Assembly (NCBI GenBank): GCA_000151295.1
Contig: GG745352.1
Location: forward strand, 726,658-790,657
Origin: Allomyces macrogynus ATCC 38327
Taxonomy: Eukaryota > Blastocladiomycota > Blastocladiomycetes > Blastocladiales > Blastocladiaceae
Length of the DNA stretch: 64,000 nucleotides
Direction of reading: 5' to 3'
The notes under the pieces are model-generated. The model saw only the letters and a program-made list of their open reading frames with translations. It made no database searches and was not told the DNA's origin. The position numbers and the translations under genes were made by a program. Positions 61,561 to 64,000 of the stretch are shown one piece after another. Positions within the stretch are counted from its first letter, which is position 1. Each line of letters begins with the position of its first letter.

Positions 61561-64000
61561 ATGGCCGGCAAGACGCCCAAGGCCGCCGCTCAACCCGCCA
61601 AGAAGGCCGCGCCCGCGCCCGCGCCCGCGCCGTCGGTGCCTGCCGCCACCGCCACGACGGCTGCGTGCACCGCGTCGGTGCCCGTCGCGGAACCCGTGTC
61701 GACGCCCGCTGCCGCCGCTGCCGCCACTGCGCCGGCCGCCAAGAAGGATGTGAAGCCAGCCGCCGACAAGAAGCAGGCCGCCGAAGCCAAGGCCGCGCCA
61801 AAGGCTGCGGCTCCCGCTGCCGCGCCCAAGGAGGCCGCCGCTCCCGCTCCGGCTGCCAGTACCGACGCGACCGACGCGGCCGCTTCGGAGCTCTCCAAGA
61901 ACCAGGCCAAGAACGAGGCCAAGAAGAAGGCCAAGCTCGAGAAATTCCTGGCCAAGCAGGCCGCGCAGGCCGCCAAGGCCGCTACCGCCGTCCCGAAGGA
62001 GAAAAAGGAGAAGGCGGCGCCCGCGCCCAAGGCCGCGGAGCCCGTGGCCGTCGTCGACACGACGCCCGCCGGTGCGAAAAAGGACATGTCAACGCCGATG
62101 GCGAACGCGTATAACCCCAAGGCGGTCGAGGCCGCGTGGGGCGCGTGGTGGGAGAAGCAGGGCTACTTCCACCCGAAGCTCGAAAAGGACGGCAAGGCGT
62201 CGCCCAAGGGGACCTATGTGATTCCGATCCCGCCGCCGAATGTTACGGGGTCGCTGCATCTCGGTACATTTTCTCGTTTTCTTGCATGGACGTGGGTGGG
62301 CGAGTCCTTGCAGGGTGTTCGTGGGAGCTGACCGCGTCGCGATTCCATAGGCCACGCCCTGACCGTCTCGATCCAGGACGCCATGACCCGGTGGAACCGC
62401 ATGCAGGGCAAGACCGTCCTCTACAACCCCGGGTGCGACCACGCGGGCATTGCGACGCAGTCGGTCGTCGAGAAGCGGCTCTGGAAAGAGTCCAAGACGA
62501 CGCGGCACGCGCTCGGCCGCGACAAATTCCTCGAAAAGGTCTGGGAGTGGAAGAACATGTACGGCAACCGCATCTACACGCAGCTGCGCCGCATCGGCAG
62601 TTCCGGCGACATGGACCGTGCCTGCTTCACAATGGACCCGAAATTGTCGAAGGCCGTCAACGAGGCGTTTGTGCGGCTGCACCAGGAGGGCATCATCTAC
62701 CGCGCGACGCGGCTCGTCAACTGGTGCTCGCACCTGAACACGGCGCTGTCGAACTTGGAGGTCGAGAACAAAGAACTCAAGGGCCGCACGCTCCTGTCGC
62801 TGCCGGGTTACGACCGCAAGGTCGAGTTTGGCGTGATTATTTCGTTTGCCTACCCGATCATCGGCACCAACGAGGAGCTCGTGGTCGCGACGACGCGTAT
62901 CGAGACGATGCTCGGTGATACCGCGATTGCCGTGAACCCCAAGGACACGCGGTACGCGCACCTTGTCGGCAAGTTTGCGGCGCACCCGTTCATTACGGAC
63001 CGCAAGATCCCGATCGTCGCCGACGACTATGTCGACATGGCTTTTGGGACCGGTGCCGTCAAGATCACGCCCGCGCACGACCCGAATGACCACGACATTG
63101 GCAAGCGGCACGGGCTCGAGTTTATCAACATTCTCAACGACGATGGCACGCTCAACGAGAACGCCGGCTCGTTTGCCGGCCAGAAGCGGTTCGATGCGCG
63201 GTACTCGGTGCTCGACGCGCTCAAGCAAAAGGGGCTTTATCGCGAGACCAAGGACAACCCGATGGTTGTGCCGACGTGCTCGCGGTCGGGCGACGTGATT
63301 GAGCCGCGGCTCAAGCCGCAGTGGTGGGTCAACTGCAAGGACATGGCGGCTGCTGCACTCGAGGCCGTGCGGTCCGGCGAGCTCGAAATCACGCCCAAGG
63401 CCTCGGAAAAGGAATGGTTCCGCTGGCTCGAGAACATCCAGGACTGGTGCATTTCGCGGCAGCTCTGGTGGGGCCACCGGATCCCCGCGTTCCTGATCCG
63501 GATTGCCGGCCAGGCGATTGATGAGAACGATGAGAAGTACTGGGTGTCTGGCCGGAACGAGGCCGAGGCGAACGCCGAGGCCAAGAAGCGGTTCCCGAAC
63601 GCCAAGTTCACGCTCGAGCAGGACCCGGACGTGCTCGACACGTGGTTCTCGTCGGGTCTGTGGCCGTTTTCGATTTTCGGGTGGCCCGACAACACCAAGG
63701 ACCTGGAGCTCTTCTACCCGACGTCGTTGCTCGAGACGGGTTGGGATATTCTCTTCTTCTGGGTCGCGCGCATGGTCATGCTTGGGATCAAGCTCACGGG
63801 CAAGGTGCCCTTCAAGAAGGTGTTTTGCCACGCGATGGTGCGCGACGCGCACGGCCGCAAAATGTCCAAGTCGCTCGGCAACGTGATTGACCCGCTCGAC
63901 GTGATTGAGGGCATTACGCTGCAGGCGCTGCAGGCGCGGCTCGACGAGGGCAACCTCGACCCGCGCGAGGTTGAAAAGGCCAAGGCCGGGCAAAAGCAGG
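61561..64000 (+). CDS. VAS1: Valyl-tRNA synthetase, 5' part (runs off the window)
   Basis: Exon 1 is 61561-62263 and exon 2 runs from 62351 past the window end. The 87-nt intron (GTACAT, CTGAC, CATAG) splits the HIGH-type motif, restoring [17 protein letters not shown]. An Ala/Lys/Pro-rich N-terminal extension of about 180 residues ([20 protein letters not shown]) is typical of eukaryotic class I synthetases and may bind tRNA or partners. The catalytic core includes [10 protein letters not shown], the editing domain ([18 protein letters not shown], then [16 protein letters not shown]), [22 protein letters not shown] and RKMSKSLGN. The anticodon-binding domain lies beyond the window. It charges tRNA-Val in the cytosol. 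A mitochondrial form from an upstream start is possible, as in yeast, but no targeting peptide was seen in the visible frame. Confidence 0.93.

Noticed and set aside
62089..63993. A 634-codon open frame antisense to valyl-tRNA synthetase
   Set aside because: It is a shadow of the synthetase codons, with biased composition and no recognisable domain.

Overview
The window is nuclear DNA of a GC-rich eukaryote and most likely a fungus. The evidence is two chitin synthases, a fused HIS4-type histidine enzyme, a GPI-type GH18 chitinase, proteasome and tRNA-synthetase genes, and many short spliceosomal introns. Almost every intron I could place is 61-118 nt, starts with GTACGT or a close variant, carries a CTGAC or CTAAC branch point and ends in YAG. 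A tentative CEP70-like centrosomal protein would point to a fungus that still has centrioles (zoosporic, for example Blastocladiomycota). That placement is inference; nothing here fixes the species.

Layout. From 1 to 8.1 kb lies a cluster of F-box-like/leucine-rich-repeat (LRR) genes: one intact copy, one cut by the window edge, and at least four decayed copies on both strands. From 8.3 to 22.7 kb come an ABC-F ATPase (minus), proteasome ATPase RPT3, trifunctional HIS4 and chitin synthase copy 1. An LRR-relic region of about 3 kb follows, then an ABCC/MRP exporter (25.8-30.8 kb). From 31.4 to 40.6 kb are two divergent gene pairs: the CEP70-like protein with a nuclear-type LRR protein, and a MESH1-type (p)ppGpp hydrolase with an O-fucosyltransferase-like membrane protein. 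Chitin synthase copy 2 lies at 41.8-44.9 kb. A broken PIF/Harbinger-type transposase follows at 46.4-47.8 kb. The right part has an amino-acid permease (minus), a large disordered Gln/His-rich protein (minus), a small membrane protein (minus), an SR-type splicing factor, a GH18 chitinase and the 5' part of valyl-tRNA synthetase, which runs off the end.

Functional themes. Cell-wall chitin turnover is represented three times (two synthases, one chitinase), beside ordinary housekeeping genes. The LRR copies and the transposon relic are the fast-evolving part. The most distinctive observations are three GC-AG introns, one of them next to a 10-nt microexon in chitin synthase 1. The 488-nt uninterrupted exon in the paralogue confirms that microexon. 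Others are an inverted dispersed repeat of about 135 bp and a pair of palindromes whose arms differ by compensating changes.

Exon coordinates were derived by hand from splice motifs, reading-frame sums and paralogue comparison. No search or transcript data were available.
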